Part shown: positions 19,018-28,260 of the stretch, piece after piece
How the letters are laid out: each line of letters begins with the position of its first letter
Position numbering within the stretch: the stretch's first letter is position 1
From: Trabulsiella odontotermitis
GTDB taxonomy: Bacteria; Pseudomonadota; Gammaproteobacteria; Enterobacterales; Enterobacteriaceae
Assembly: GCF_030053895.1 (NCBI RefSeq)
Contig: NZ_CP125781.1
Span: 3,782,001-3,846,000, forward strand
Direction of reading: 5' to 3'
Length of the DNA: 64,000 nt
Made by a program: the position numbers and the translations under genes
The notes under the pieces: model-generated
What the model saw: only the letters and a program-made list of their open reading frames with translations
Database searches by the model: none
What the model was told of the DNA's origin: nothing

Positions 19018-19959
19018 TCAATTCGCCAGCTGGCGGGTCAGGGCCGGGAGGATCTTAAAGAGATCGCCCACGATGCCGTAATCCGCATACTGGAAGATCG
19101 GCGCATTTTTATCTTTATTGATGGCAACGATAGTCTGTGCGCCACTCGCCCCCACCATGTGCTGGATCTGACCGGAAATGCCGATTGCCAGATACAGCTC
19201 TGGTTTGAGGATCAGATTCGAAATGCCGACATAGCGCTCGTGCTCCATCCATTTCTCGTTTTCCGCCACCGGGCGGGAGCAGGCCAGTTCGGCGCTTATG
19301 GCATCGCACAGCGCCGCGGCGATAGCAATGTTTTCTTTACTGCCAATGCCGCGACCGACGCTGACCACCAGCCGGGCTTTGTCCAGATCCACGGAATTGC
19401 TTTCCCGGACGCGGGTAGCCGTACGGATAACGGCGGTTGACGGTGCAATCCACTGTACAGGTTGTGCTGCTCCGCTGCGCGCGGTGTCTGGCTGGGCGGC
19501 GTCAAAAGCGCCGGTGCCGAGCGTCACCACCTGGAAGGAAGACTGTAACGTCTCTTCGCCAAACGCCAGACCGCCAAACACCATATGTCGGGTGGTGACG
19601 GTGCCGCCATCGGCATGCATACTGGCGACGTCGTTCGAAACCGCAGCGCCAAGGCGCGCGCCCAGTCTGGCTGCCAGCAGTTTACCGCGACGGGAGTTCG
19701 GCAGCAGGATCAACCCGCCATTCCCCTCGCCTTGCATTTTTTCCGCCATCGCACCGGCATAATCTTCCACAATGCGATCGTCCGGTTTGCCGGTCAGTTG
19801 CCACACCTGGGTAGCCCCCAACTGGAACGCACTGACGCTTTGTTCTTCATTTAACGTGAAAACCTGAACGGCTTCGCCCAGAGCGCTTGCGCCGCCCATC
19901 AGTTCCGGCAGGCGGGAAAGGGTGTCGCTGAAAACCCAAACACTGGAAAACTTACTCAT
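19018..19959 (-). CDS. fixB: Electron-transfer flavoprotein alpha-type subunit FixB
   Basis: 313 residues, as in E. coli. ETF alpha-family subunit; the C-terminal FAD-binding domain includes LYLAIGISGQIQHMVG and AINKDKNAPIFQYADYGIVG, both classic for the family. With FixA it forms the electron donor to the crotonobetainyl-CoA reductase CaiA. Confidence 0.97.
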   Translation of the reverse strand: MSKFSSVWVFSDTLSRLPELMGGASALGEAVQVFTLNEEQSVSAFQLGATQVWQLTGKPDDRIVEDYAGAMAEKMQGEGNGGLILLPNSRRGKLLAARLGARLGAAVSNDVASMHADGGTVTTRHMVFGGLAFGEETLQSSFQVVTLGTGAFDAAQPDTARSGAAQPVQWIAPSTAVIRTATRVRESNSVDLDKARLVVSVGRGIGSKENIAIAAALCDAISAELACSRPVAENEKWMEHERYVGISNLILKPELYLAIGISGQIQHMVGASGAQTIVAINKDKNAPIFQYADYGIVGDLFKILPALTRQLAN

Positions 19960-19970
19960 AACACCCCCTC

Positions 19971-20744
19971 TTATTTGATGAGCTTGCGCAGATGATCGGC
20001 AAAAGCCGCGATGTTGTCGTCACCATCACCTTCAATGATGATGTGCTGACGGGCTTTCTGTTTCGGCGCAGTCACCTGCTGTGCGGAAAGCGCAGTAATC
20101 TGCCCGATGCCTGTATCCGCCGCGCTCCATGCCTGTACCGGTTTTTTCGCCGCGCCAAGAATGGCCTTCATAGACGGAATTTGCGGGGCGTTGATATCGG
20201 TGGAAACCGCCAGCACTGCCGGTAACGGTACCGTCAGCGTTTCGGTTTCTTCTTCCAGCTCGCGCATCACCACGACCGCGTCCTGCGTTAACGAGACAAT
20301 CTGACTGATGCCATTGAGCGCCGGAACCTGCAGCGCTTCGCCAAGTAGCAGGCTCACCTGCTGGGCGTAGAGATCGGCAGAACCGTCGCCGCAGAGGATC
20401 AGATCAAAACCCAGTTTTTTCGCCGCTGCCGCCAGTCCGGCCGCGGTCTGGTGAGGTAACGCATGTTCAAACTGAGCATCCACCACGACCACCAGTTCAT
20501 CGGGGCCGCGAGAAAGGACATCTTTGCGCCCTTTGGCGTTGTTCAGCGCTTCTCCGCCTACACTCAGCGCAATCACCTGCGCCTCCGGCATCTGCTGTTT
20601 CAGCTGATTCGCCGCTTCAATGGCGTTCAGATCGTACTGGCTGATTTTGACGGCGGCGCGGGAAAAATCCAGAGAACCGTCGCTGCTATTTACCGTAATA
20701 TCCTGTTCATCGGCAACGCACTTATAGCATGTAATAATCTTCAT
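19971..20744 (-). CDS. fixA: Electron-transfer flavoprotein beta-type subunit FixA
   Basis: 257 residues (E. coli 256). ETF beta-family partner of FixB, with family segments AQVIALSVGG and LILCGDGSADLYAQQV. I chose the ATG at 20744, which has AGGAG 6 nt upstream and begins MKIITCYKCV as in E. coli; an in-frame ATG seven codons earlier is disfavoured. First gene of fixABCX, divergent from caiTABCDE across a 442-bp control region. Confidence 0.96.
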   Translation of the reverse strand: MKIITCYKCVADEQDITVNSSDGSLDFSRAAVKISQYDLNAIEAANQLKQQMPEAQVIALSVGGEALNNAKGRKDVLSRGPDELVVVVDAQFEHALPHQTAAGLAAAAKKLGFDLILCGDGSADLYAQQVSLLLGEALQVPALNGISQIVSLTQDAVVVMRELEEETETLTVPLPAVLAVSTDINAPQIPSMKAILGAAKKPVQAWSAADTGIGQITALSAQQVTAPKQKARQHIIIEGDGDDNIAAFADHLRKLIK

Positions 20745-21186
20745 TACATCTCCTGATATATTCATCTTCTGTCTTCAATGGCGGCAATGAAAATACAAGT
20801 ATCATGAAGCCATACATAAAAATAAAACCTCAGTCACCAATATTGAACAGATCATTATTTTTTATGGTTAACGTTCAATAGTGTTATACCTCTCACCAAT
20901 ATTGAAAGAGAGGTAAACTAAACAGCAACATTTAAAAATCTAACTCGCTGTTTTTATTTAAAAAATATCATATACCCCAAAGAGAGTAGACGACCTGTTT
21001 TCACCGCCCGCCAGAATGTGACCGTCATAACAGAATCAGCGACTTTTAATACCCATCATAATCTCAGGAATGTTGTGATTTATGTTAATAAATATTTAAA
21101 ACCTCGTTATTTCCCAGGTAAAAACCAGCTGGATAATGTATTGCGTCTTAATTACGTCATCCACAAAATGAAACTGGAATCTATTT
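20745..21186. promoter_or_regulatory. Divergent cai/fix control region with CaiF-like repeats
   Basis: AT-rich spacer between fixA and caiT. It holds two identical 14-bp direct copies of TCACCAATATTGAA (20834-20847 and 20893-20906) and, between them, an inverted partial copy, GTTCAATAGTG (20873-20883). These are plausible half-sites for CaiF, which in E. coli activates both divergent operons; assignment to CaiF is inference. No gene is supported here. Confidence 0.65.
21017..21032. promoter_or_regulatory. Candidate CRP site upstream of caiT
   Basis: TGTGACCGTCATAACA matches the CRP consensus TGTGA-N6-TCACA at 8 of 10 positions (left arm perfect, right arm TAACA). The E. coli cai/fix region is CRP-dependent. 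A weaker candidate, TGTGATTTATGTTAAT, lies at 21074-21089. Confidence 0.55.
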
Positions 21187-22701
21187 ATGAACAAAGAAAA
21201 GAAAAAAGTGGGAATAGAGCCAAAAGTATTTTTCCCACCCTTAATTATCGTTGGCATATTATGTTGGTTAACCGTCCGCGATCTCGACGCAGCAAATAAC
21301 GTGATTAACGCGGTCTTCAGTTATGTCACCAATGTCTGGGGATGGGCATTTGAGTGGTATATGGTCGTGATGTTTGGTGGCTGGTTCTGGCTAATTTTTG
21401 GTCGTTATGCCAAAAAACGTCTCGGCGATGAGCCGCCAGAGTTCAGCACCGCCAGCTGGATTTTCATGATGTTCGCCTCCTGTACGTCAGCCGCCGTGCT
21501 GTTCTGGGGATCGATTGAAATCTACTACTACATCTCCTCGCCGCCGTTCGGGTTCGCGCCCTACTCCGTACAGGCGAAAGAGATGGGTCTGGCCTACAGT
21601 CTGCTTCACTGGGGACCGCTGCCGTGGGCAACCTACAGCTTCCTGTCAGTGGCATTTGCCTACTTCTTCTTCGTACGCAAAATGGATGTGATTCGCCCCA
21701 GCAGCACCTTAATCCCGCTGATCGGCGAAAAACACTCCACCGGCTTAGTCGGCACCATTATCGACAACTTCTACCTCGTCGCGCTGATCTTCGCGATGGG
21801 CACCAGCCTCGGGCTGGCGACGCCGCTGGTCACCGAGTGTATTCAGTTCCTGTTCGGCGTTCCGCATACGCTGCAACTGGACGCCATCATCATCTTCTGC
21901 TGGATCGTGCTGAACGCGATTTGCGTGGCCTGCGGTCTGCAGAAAGGGGTGAAAATCGCCAGTGACGTGCGTAGCTACCTGAGTTTCCTGATGCTGGGTT
22001 GGGTGTTCATCGTCGCGGGCGCCAGTTTCACCATGAACTACTTCACGGACTCCGTGGGGACGTTGATGATGTATCTGCCGCGCATGCTGTTCTATACCGA
22101 CCCGATCGCTAAGAGCGGCTTCCCGCAGGGCTGGACCGTCTTCTACTGGGCCTGGTGGGTTATCTACGCCATTCAGATGAGCATCTTCCTCGCACGTATC
22201 TCGAAAGGCCGTACCGTACGTGAACTGTGCCTCGGGATGGTCGCCGGTCTGACCGCCGCGACCTGGCTGCTGTGGACCATTCTCGGCAGTAACACGCTGC
22301 TGCTGATTGACCACAACATCATCAACATTCCGCAACTGATTGAACAACACGGCGTTCCGCGCGCCATTATCGAAACCTGGGCGGCGCTGCCGTTACGGAC
22401 CGCCACCATCTGGGGCTTCTTCATTCTGTGCTTTATCGCCACGGTGACGCTGATCAACGCCTGCTCCTATACGCTGGCGATGTCGACCTGTCGTGCGGTG
22501 AAAGACGGTGACGAGCCGCCTCTGCTGGTGCGTATTGGCTGGTCCATTCTGGTCGGCGTTATCGGTATCGTTCTGCTGGCGCTGGGCGGGTTAAAACCGA
22601 TTCAGACCGCCATTATCGCCGGGGGCTGCCCGCTGTTTTTCGTCAACATCATGGTCACGCTCTCTTTTATCAAAGACGCCAAAGTGCACTGGAAAGACTG
22701 A
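21187..22701 (+). CDS. caiT: L-carnitine/gamma-butyrobetaine antiporter CaiT
   Basis: 504 residues, E. coli length. BCCT-family trimer exchanging L-carnitine for gamma-butyrobetaine independently of Na+. Key residues are conserved at the E. coli numbers: Trp316, the Trp323-Trp324/Tyr327 substrate box, Met331 (replacing the Na2 site) and Arg262. Twelve hydrophobic spans are apparent. First gene of caiTABCDE. Confidence 0.98.
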   Translation: MNKEKKKVGIEPKVFFPPLIIVGILCWLTVRDLDAANNVINAVFSYVTNVWGWAFEWYMVVMFGGWFWLIFGRYAKKRLGDEPPEFSTASWIFMMFASCTSAAVLFWGSIEIYYYISSPPFGFAPYSVQAKEMGLAYSLLHWGPLPWATYSFLSVAFAYFFFVRKMDVIRPSSTLIPLIGEKHSTGLVGTIIDNFYLVALIFAMGTSLGLATPLVTECIQFLFGVPHTLQLDAIIIFCWIVLNAICVACGLQKGVKIASDVRSYLSFLMLGWVFIVAGASFTMNYFTDSVGTLMMYLPRMLFYTDPIAKSGFPQGWTVFYWAWWVIYAIQMSIFLARISKGRTVRELCLGMVAGLTAATWLLWTILGSNTLLLIDHNIINIPQLIEQHGVPRAIIETWAALPLRTATIWGFFILCFIATVTLINACSYTLAMSTCRAVKDGDEPPLLVRIGWSILVGVIGIVLLALGGLKPIQTAIIAGGCPLFFVNIMVTLSFIKDAKVHWKD

Positions 22702-22742
22702 TTCTCTCCACGGAAAAAACGACACATTAAGAGGTTATCGAG

Positions 22743-23885
22743 ATGGATTTTAGACTGAATGACGAGCAGGAACTGTTTGTCGCCGGTATTCGCGAGCTGA
22801 TGGCCAGTGAAAACTGGGAAGCGTATTTCGCCGAATGCGATCGTGACAGCATTTACCCGGAGCGTTTCGTCAAAGCGCTGGCGGATATGGGCATCGACAG
22901 TCTGCTCATCCCGGAAGAGCACGGCGGACTGGAGGCCGGATTCGTCACCGTTGCGGCGGTGTGGATGGAACTGGGCCGTCTCGGTGCCCCGACCTATGTG
23001 CTGTATCAGTTGCCCGGTGGGTTTAACACGGTGCTGCGCGAAGGGACGCAGGCGCAGATCGACAAGATCATGGCATTCCGCGGCACGGGTAAACAGATGT
23101 GGAACTCAGCGATCACCGAGCCGAGCGCGGGTTCCGATGTGGGAAGTCTGCAAAGCCATTATACCCGCAAGAATGGCAAGGTTTATCTCAATGGCAGCAA
23201 GTGCTTCATCACCAGTAGTGCGTACACTCCGTACCTGGTGGTAATGGCGCGAGATGCCGCGTCACCGGATAAACCCATCTTCACCGAGTGGTTCGTCGAC
23301 ATGACGAAGCCTGGCGTTAAGGTCAACAAGCTGGACAAGCTGGGCCTGCGCATGGACAGTTGCTGCGAAATTACGTTTGACAACGTCGAGCTGGACGAAA
23401 CGGACATGTTTGGCCGCGAAGGCAACGGCTTTAACCGTGTGAAAGAAGAGTTTGATCATGAGCGCTTCCTCGTGGCGCTCACCAACTACGGTACGGCGAT
23501 GTGCGCGTTTGAAGATGCGGCGCGCTATGCCAACCAGCGTGTGCAGTTCGGCGAGACCATTGGTCGCTTCCAGCTGATTCAGGAGAAGTTCGCGCACATG
23601 GCTATCAAGCTGAACTCGATGAAAAACATGCTGTACGAAGCGGCATGGAAAAGTGATGAAGGCACCATCACCTCGGGCGACGCGGCAATGTGCAAATACT
23701 TCTGCGCCAACGCGGCGTTTGAGGTAGTCGATACCGCGATGCAGGTGCTGGGCGGCGTCGGGATCGCCGGTAATCATCGCATTACCCGTTTCTGGCGCGA
23801 CCTGCGCGTCGATCGCGTCTCCGGTGGGTCGGACGAAATGCAGATCCTGACGCTCGGTCGTTCCGTGTTGAAACAGTACCGTTAA
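22743..23885 (+). CDS. caiA: Crotonobetainyl-CoA reductase CaiA
   Basis: 380 residues, the E. coli length. An acyl-CoA-dehydrogenase-fold flavoprotein that reduces crotonobetainyl-CoA to gamma-butyrobetainyl-CoA using electrons from FixAB. Family motifs ITEPSAGSDVGSL and GGVGIAGNHRITRFWRD are present. AGAGG stands 9 nt before the ATG. It is followed by a 59-bp spacer with an imperfect hairpin before caiB. Confidence 0.98.
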   Translation: MDFRLNDEQELFVAGIRELMASENWEAYFAECDRDSIYPERFVKALADMGIDSLLIPEEHGGLEAGFVTVAAVWMELGRLGAPTYVLYQLPGGFNTVLREGTQAQIDKIMAFRGTGKQMWNSAITEPSAGSDVGSLQSHYTRKNGKVYLNGSKCFITSSAYTPYLVVMARDAASPDKPIFTEWFVDMTKPGVKVNKLDKLGLRMDSCCEITFDNVELDETDMFGREGNGFNRVKEEFDHERFLVALTNYGTAMCAFEDAARYANQRVQFGETIGRFQLIQEKFAHMAIKLNSMKNMLYEAAWKSDEGTITSGDAAMCKYFCANAAFEVVDTAMQVLGGVGIAGNHRITRFWRDLRVDRVSGGSDEMQILTLGRSVLKQYR

Positions 23886-23888
23886 CCG

Positions 23889-23916
23889 GATCCTCCGGGA
23901 CAGTGTTCCGGAGATC
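23889..23916 (+). repeat. Imperfect hairpin in the caiA-caiB spacer
   Basis: Arms GATCCTCCGG and CCGGAGATC pair with one bulged C around a 9-nt loop. There is no T tract, so a role in processing or stability is likelier than termination. Confidence 0.45.
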
Positions 23917-23944
23917 TCAGGGAACTCATTAACGAGGAGACATT

Positions 23945-25165
23945 ATGACAACGCATTTACCGATGCCCGAATTTGGCCCTCTGGCCGGGCTTCGCGTGGT
24001 CTTTTCCGGTATCGAAATCGCCGGGCCGTTTGCCGGGCAGATGTTTGCCGAATGGGGCGCAGAAGTCATCTGGATAGAAAACGTCGCATGGGCTGACACT
24101 ATCCGCGTCCAGCCGAATTACCCTCAGCTTTCGCGCCGCAACCTGCGCGCGTTGTCGCTGAACATCTTCAAAGACGAAGGTCGTGAGGCGTTCCTCAAAC
24201 TGATGGAAACCACCGATATCTTCGTTGAGGCCAGTAAAGGCCCGGCGTTTGCCCGCCGTGGCATTACCGACGACGTGCTGTGGGAGCACAATCCGGCGCT
24301 GGTTATCGCCCACCTGTCCGGTTTCGGGCAGTATGGCGACCCGCAGTACACCAATCTTCCGGCTTATAACACTATCGCGCAGGCATTCAGCGGTTATCTG
24401 ATCCAAAACGGCGATAAAGACCAGCCGATGCCCGCCTTCCCCTACACCGCCGACTATTTCTCCGGCATGACGGCAACGACCGCCGCGCTGGCCGCACTGT
24501 ATAAAGCGAAAGCCACCGGCAAAGGGGAAAGCATTGATATCGCCATGTACGAAGTCATGCTGCGCATGGGTCAGTACTTCATGATGGACTACTTCAATGG
24601 CGGTGAAATTTGCCCGCGGATGACCAAAGGCAAAGATCCGTACTACGCCGGTTGCGGTCTCTACACCTGCAAAGATGGTTATATCGTCATGGAACTGGTG
24701 GGGATCACGCAGATTGAAGAGTCGTTCAAAGATATCGGTCTGGCGCATCTGCTCGGCACGCCGGAAATTCCGCCGGGAACGCAACTGATCCACCGTGTCG
24801 AGTGCCCGTACGGGCCGCTGGTGGAAGAGAAGCTGGATGCCTGGCTTGGCGCGCACACCATTGCAGAGGTGCAAAGCCGCTTCGCAGAGCTGAACATCGC
24901 CTGCGCGAAAGTGCTGACCATTCCTGAGCTTGAGCACAACCCGCAGTACGTGGCTCGCGAATCTATCACCCAGTGGAAAACCATTAATGGCGAGACCTGT
25001 CGCGGCCCGAACGTGATGCCGAAATTCAAAAATAACCCGGGCCAGATCTGGCGTGGCATGCCGGACCACGGCATGGATACCGCCGCCATCCTGCAGAACA
25101 TCGGCTATAGCGATGCGGACATTCAGGGGCTGGTGGCGAAAGGGCTGGCAAAAGTCACAGAGTAA
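23945..25165 (+). CDS. caiB: L-carnitine CoA-transferase CaiB
   Basis: 406 residues (E. coli 405). A class III CoA-transferase moving CoA from gamma-butyrobetainyl-CoA to L-carnitine. The catalytic aspartate is Asp170 in PYTADYFSG (E. coli Asp169). The start has GAGGAG upstream. The long minus-strand open frame covering this gene is a shadow. Confidence 0.98.
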   Translation: MTTHLPMPEFGPLAGLRVVFSGIEIAGPFAGQMFAEWGAEVIWIENVAWADTIRVQPNYPQLSRRNLRALSLNIFKDEGREAFLKLMETTDIFVEASKGPAFARRGITDDVLWEHNPALVIAHLSGFGQYGDPQYTNLPAYNTIAQAFSGYLIQNGDKDQPMPAFPYTADYFSGMTATTAALAALYKAKATGKGESIDIAMYEVMLRMGQYFMMDYFNGGEICPRMTKGKDPYYAGCGLYTCKDGYIVMELVGITQIEESFKDIGLAHLLGTPEIPPGTQLIHRVECPYGPLVEEKLDAWLGAHTIAEVQSRFAELNIACAKVLTIPELEHNPQYVARESITQWKTINGETCRGPNVMPKFKNNPGQIWRGMPDHGMDTAAILQNIGYSDADIQGLVAKGLAKVTE

Positions 25166-25173
25166 CCGTCTGT

Positions 25174-25200
25174 TGCCGCCAGGCCGGGGGTCTGGCGGCA
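25174..25200 (+). repeat. Perfect hairpin in the caiB-caiC spacer
   Basis: A 9-bp stem TGCCGCCAG / CTGGCGGCA with loop GCCGGGGGT, directly after the caiB stop. There is no T run. It may be an mRNA processing or stabilising element. Confidence 0.5.
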
Positions 25201-25228
25201 CAACAATAAAAGCGTGGAAACAGAGCGA

Positions 25229-26776
25229 ATGGATGTGATTGGCGAACAGAATTTGCGGCAGATGTGGGACGATCTGGCGGAAGTTTATGACGATAAAACG
25301 GCGTTGATCTTTGAGTCAGCCCGTGGAGAAGTGCGGCAATTCAGTTACCGCAGTCTGAATGAAGACATCAACCGTACCGCGAATCTCTTCCACGCTCTCG
25401 GTATTCAAAAGGGCGATAAAGTTGCCCTGCATCTGGATAACTGCCCGGAATTTCTCTTTTGCTGGTTCGGGCTGGCAAAAATCGGCGCCATTATGGTGCC
25501 AATTAACGCGCGCCTGCTGTGTGACGAGAGTACCTGGCTGATTCAGAACTGCCAGCCGCGCATGGTGGTCACGACTGAGAATTTCTGCGCCATGTATCAG
25601 AGCATACTGGCGCAGAAACAGACCTCGCTGGAAAATGTGCTGCTGATTACGGAAAACGAAGCGCCCACCGGTACGCTGGATTTCCTGCGGCTGCACGCGC
25701 AGCAACCCGCCACACTGCAATATGACGTGCCGCTGTCGACCAGCGACACCGCTGAGATCCTGTTTACGTCCGGCACCACGTCACAACCGAAAGGGGTGAT
25801 CATCACCCACTACAATCTGCGTTTTGCCGGTTACTACACCGCCTGGCAGACCGCGTTACGGCAGGACGATGTTTACCTGACCGTGATGCCCGCGTTTCAC
25901 ATTGACTGCCAGTGTACGGCGGCAATGGCGGCCTTCTCCGCCGGGGCTACCTTCGTCCTGCTGGAAAAATACAGTGCCCGCGCCTTCTGGGGGCAAATCA
26001 TCAGACATCAGGCCACCGTTACCGAATGCATCCCGATGATGATCCGCACGCTGATGGCGCAACCGCAGGCGAGCAACGAAAAACAGCACCGTCTGCGCGA
26101 CGTGCTGTTCTATCTCCACCTTTCCGTGGAAGAGAAAGACGCGTTTGTCTCCCGTTTCGGTGTCCGGCTGCTGACCTCGTATGGTATGACGGAAACCATT
26201 GTCGGTCTGATTGGCGATCGCCCCGGCGACAAGCGGCGCTGGCCCTCCATCGGCCGCCCCGGTTTTTGCTACGAAGCGGAGATCCGCGACGGCAACAACC
26301 AGGTACTTCCCGACGGGCAGACGGGCGAGATTTGCGTCAAAGGCGAGCCGGGAAAAACCCTGTTCAAAGCTTATTACAACCGCCCCGACGCCACCGCAAA
26401 AGCCTATGACAACGGCTGGCTGCATACCGGCGATTACGGCTACCGCGATGCCGAAGGCTTTTTCTACTTCGTTGATCGCAGCAGCAACATGATTAAGCGC
26501 GGCGGTGAAAACGTCTCGTGCAGTGAAATCGAAAATATTCTCTCGTCGCATCCGCAGATTATGGAAGCGGTGGTGATCGGCGTTGCCGACAGCATTCGCG
26601 ATCAGGGAATTAAAGCCTTCATCGTGCTCAATGAGGGAGAAACGCTGAACGAAAGCGAGTTCTTCTGCTGGTGCGAGAAAAAAATGGCGAAATTCAAGGT
26701 GCCGTCATTACTGGAAATTCGTCAGGATTTGCCGCGCAACTGCTCGGGAAAGGTAATCAAAAAACACCTGAAATAA
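25229..26776 (+). CDS. caiC: Crotonobetaine/carnitine-CoA ligase CaiC
   Basis: 515 residues (E. coli about 517). An ANL-superfamily ATP-dependent ligase that primes the cycle by forming betainyl-CoA. Adenylation core motif LFTSGTTSQPKGV lies near residues 170-182, then TSYGMTE, and the hinge and C-terminal lysine region NCSGKVIKK. ATG at 25229 matches the E. coli N-terminus (MDxIG); a GTG five codons upstream at 25214 is an alternative, and neither has a strong ribosome-binding site. Confidence 0.95.
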   Translation: MDVIGEQNLRQMWDDLAEVYDDKTALIFESARGEVRQFSYRSLNEDINRTANLFHALGIQKGDKVALHLDNCPEFLFCWFGLAKIGAIMVPINARLLCDESTWLIQNCQPRMVVTTENFCAMYQSILAQKQTSLENVLLITENEAPTGTLDFLRLHAQQPATLQYDVPLSTSDTAEILFTSGTTSQPKGVIITHYNLRFAGYYTAWQTALRQDDVYLTVMPAFHIDCQCTAAMAAFSAGATFVLLEKYSARAFWGQIIRHQATVTECIPMMIRTLMAQPQASNEKQHRLRDVLFYLHLSVEEKDAFVSRFGVRLLTSYGMTETIVGLIGDRPGDKRRWPSIGRPGFCYEAEIRDGNNQVLPDGQTGEICVKGEPGKTLFKAYYNRPDATAKAYDNGWLHTGDYGYRDAEGFFYFVDRSSNMIKRGGENVSCSEIENILSSHPQIMEAVVIGVADSIRDQGIKAFIVLNEGETLNESEFFCWCEKKMAKFKVPSLLEIRQDLPRNCSGKVIKKHLK

Positions 26777-26797
26777 ATGACCGAAAGGAATGAAAAC

Positions 26798-27583
26798 ATG
26801 AGCGATTCATTACATCTGACTCGCAATGGCGGGATTCTGGAAATTGTGCTCGACAGACCGAAAGCCAACGCCATTGACGCCAGAACCAGTTATGAAATGG
26901 GCGACGTCTTTCTGCAGTTTCGCGACGATCCTGAACTGCGCGTCGCCATCATCACCGGCGCCGGTGAACGGTTCTTCTCCGCTGGCTGGGATCTGAAATC
27001 CGCTGCGGAAGGCGAAGCGCCGGATGCCGACTTTGGTCGCGGTGGTTTTGCCGGGCTGACCGAAATTTTCAACCTCGATAAACCCGTCATCGCCGCCGTT
27101 AACGGCTACGCGTTCGGCGGCGGTTTCGAGCTGGCGCTGGCGGCGGATATGATCGTCTGTGCGGAAAACGCCAGTTTTGCCCTTCCCGAAGCCAAACTGG
27201 GCATCGTGCCGGACAGCGGCGGCGTGCTGCGTCTGCCGAAATTTCTGCCGCCGTCCATCGTCAATGAAATGGTAATGACCGGGCGGCGAATGGATGCCCA
27301 GGAAGCACTGCGCTGGGGGATCGTCAACCGCGTGGTCAGTGCCGGTGCGCTGATGGAGAGCGCTCGCGAGCTGGCCGCACAAATCACCACCAGCGCGCCA
27401 CTGGCGGTCGCAGCGCTGAAAGAGATCTACCGCGCCACCAGCGAACTGCCTGTTGAAGAGGGCTACCGGCTGATGCGCAGCGGCGTGCTGAAGCATTATC
27501 CCGGCGTGCTGCACTCCGAAGACGCCACCGAAGGCCCGCTGGCGTTCGCCGAAAAACGCGAGCCACAGTGGAAAGGCAGATAA
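26798..27583 (+). CDS. caiD: Carnitinyl-CoA dehydratase CaiD
   Basis: 261 residues, the E. coli length. A crotonase-fold hydratase interconverting crotonobetainyl-CoA and L-carnitinyl-CoA. Glu111 and Glu131, the catalytic pair in E. coli, are conserved in FGGGFELALA and ALPEAKLGIV. I chose ATG 26798 (MSDSLHLTRN, with AAGGA upstream) over the ATG at 26777 that abuts the caiC stop. Confidence 0.97.
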   Translation: MSDSLHLTRNGGILEIVLDRPKANAIDARTSYEMGDVFLQFRDDPELRVAIITGAGERFFSAGWDLKSAAEGEAPDADFGRGGFAGLTEIFNLDKPVIAAVNGYAFGGGFELALAADMIVCAENASFALPEAKLGIVPDSGGVLRLPKFLPPSIVNEMVMTGRRMDAQEALRWGIVNRVVSAGALMESARELAAQITTSAPLAVAALKEIYRATSELPVEEGYRLMRSGVLKHYPGVLHSEDATEGPLAFAEKREPQWKGR

Positions 27584-27589
27584 ACTCGC

Positions 27590-27614
27590 CCTGCTCCGGC
27601 TCGCCCGGAGCAGG
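27590..27614 (+). repeat. Perfect hairpin in the caiD-caiE spacer
   Basis: A 10-bp perfect stem CCTGCTCCGG / CCGGAGCAGG with loop CTCGC, placed 6 nt after the caiD stop and without a T tract. Confidence 0.5.
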
Positions 27615-27632
27615 CCCTCGCAGGAGTCAGTC

Positions 27633-28226
27633 GTGAGTTATTATGTGTTTGAAGGTCTGGTGCCGGTGGTTCACCCCACCGCCTGGGTGCACCCCACGGC
27701 AGTTATTATCGGTGACGTGATAGTTGGCGAAGGGGTGTACATCGGCCCGCTGGCCTCGCTACGCGGCGACTACGGGCGGCTGATTATCGAGCGCGGCGCG
27801 AACATCCAGGACAGTTGCATCATGCACGGCTATTGCGACACCGATACCATCGTGCGCGAAAACGGGCATATCGGGCACGGCGCGATCCTCCACGGCTGCG
27901 TTATTGGCCGCGATGCGCTGGTCGGCATGAACAGCGTGATCATGGATGGCGTCATTATTGGCGAGGAGAGCATTGTCGCGGCCATGAGTTTCGTCAAAGC
28001 CGGGTTCAGCGGCGCACCCCGGCAGATGCTGGTGGGCACTCCGGCCCGCTATCTGCGTGACGTCACTGATGAAGAATTGCGCTGGAAGCAGCTTAATACG
28101 CAGGAATATCAGGATCTGGCACCGCGTTGTCGGAAAGGGTTACGCGAAACAGTACCGCTGAACGAGCCGGAAGCGCATCGCCCCCGCTTACAGGGCACCA
28201 CGGCAGTAAAACCAAAGCATCAATAA
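27633..28226 (+). CDS. caiE: Carnitine operon protein CaiE (hexapeptide-repeat family)
   Basis: 197 residues (E. coli 196). A left-handed beta-helix protein of the gamma-carbonic-anhydrase-like family, thought to support CaiD/CaiB activity or cofactor supply; its exact role is unsettled. Repeats such as VIIGDVIVGEGVYIG and HIGHGAILHGCVIG are evident. It starts at GTG 27633 with CAGGAG upstream; MSYYxFEGL matches E. coli. Last gene of the cai operon. Confidence 0.95.
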   Translation: MSYYVFEGLVPVVHPTAWVHPTAVIIGDVIVGEGVYIGPLASLRGDYGRLIIERGANIQDSCIMHGYCDTDTIVRENGHIGHGAILHGCVIGRDALVGMNSVIMDGVIIGEESIVAAMSFVKAGFSGAPRQMLVGTPARYLRDVTDEELRWKQLNTQEYQDLAPRCRKGLRETVPLNEPEAHRPRLQGTTAVKPKHQ

Positions 28227-28251
28227 CAACAGGCGCACGCGGCGCCTGTTG
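28227..28251. terminator. Hairpin after caiE, between caiE and caiF
   Basis: Perfect 10-bp stem CAACAGGCGC / GCGCCTGTTG with loop ACGCG, starting immediately after the caiE stop and ahead of the convergent caiF stop. No T tract is present. Confidence 0.6.
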
Positions 28252-28260
28252 GGTATGGCC

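Noticed and set aside
23957..25201. 414-codon open frame antisense to caiB
   Set aside because: Covers caiB, which has all family residues; the antisense product has no recognisable domain and no ribosome-binding site.
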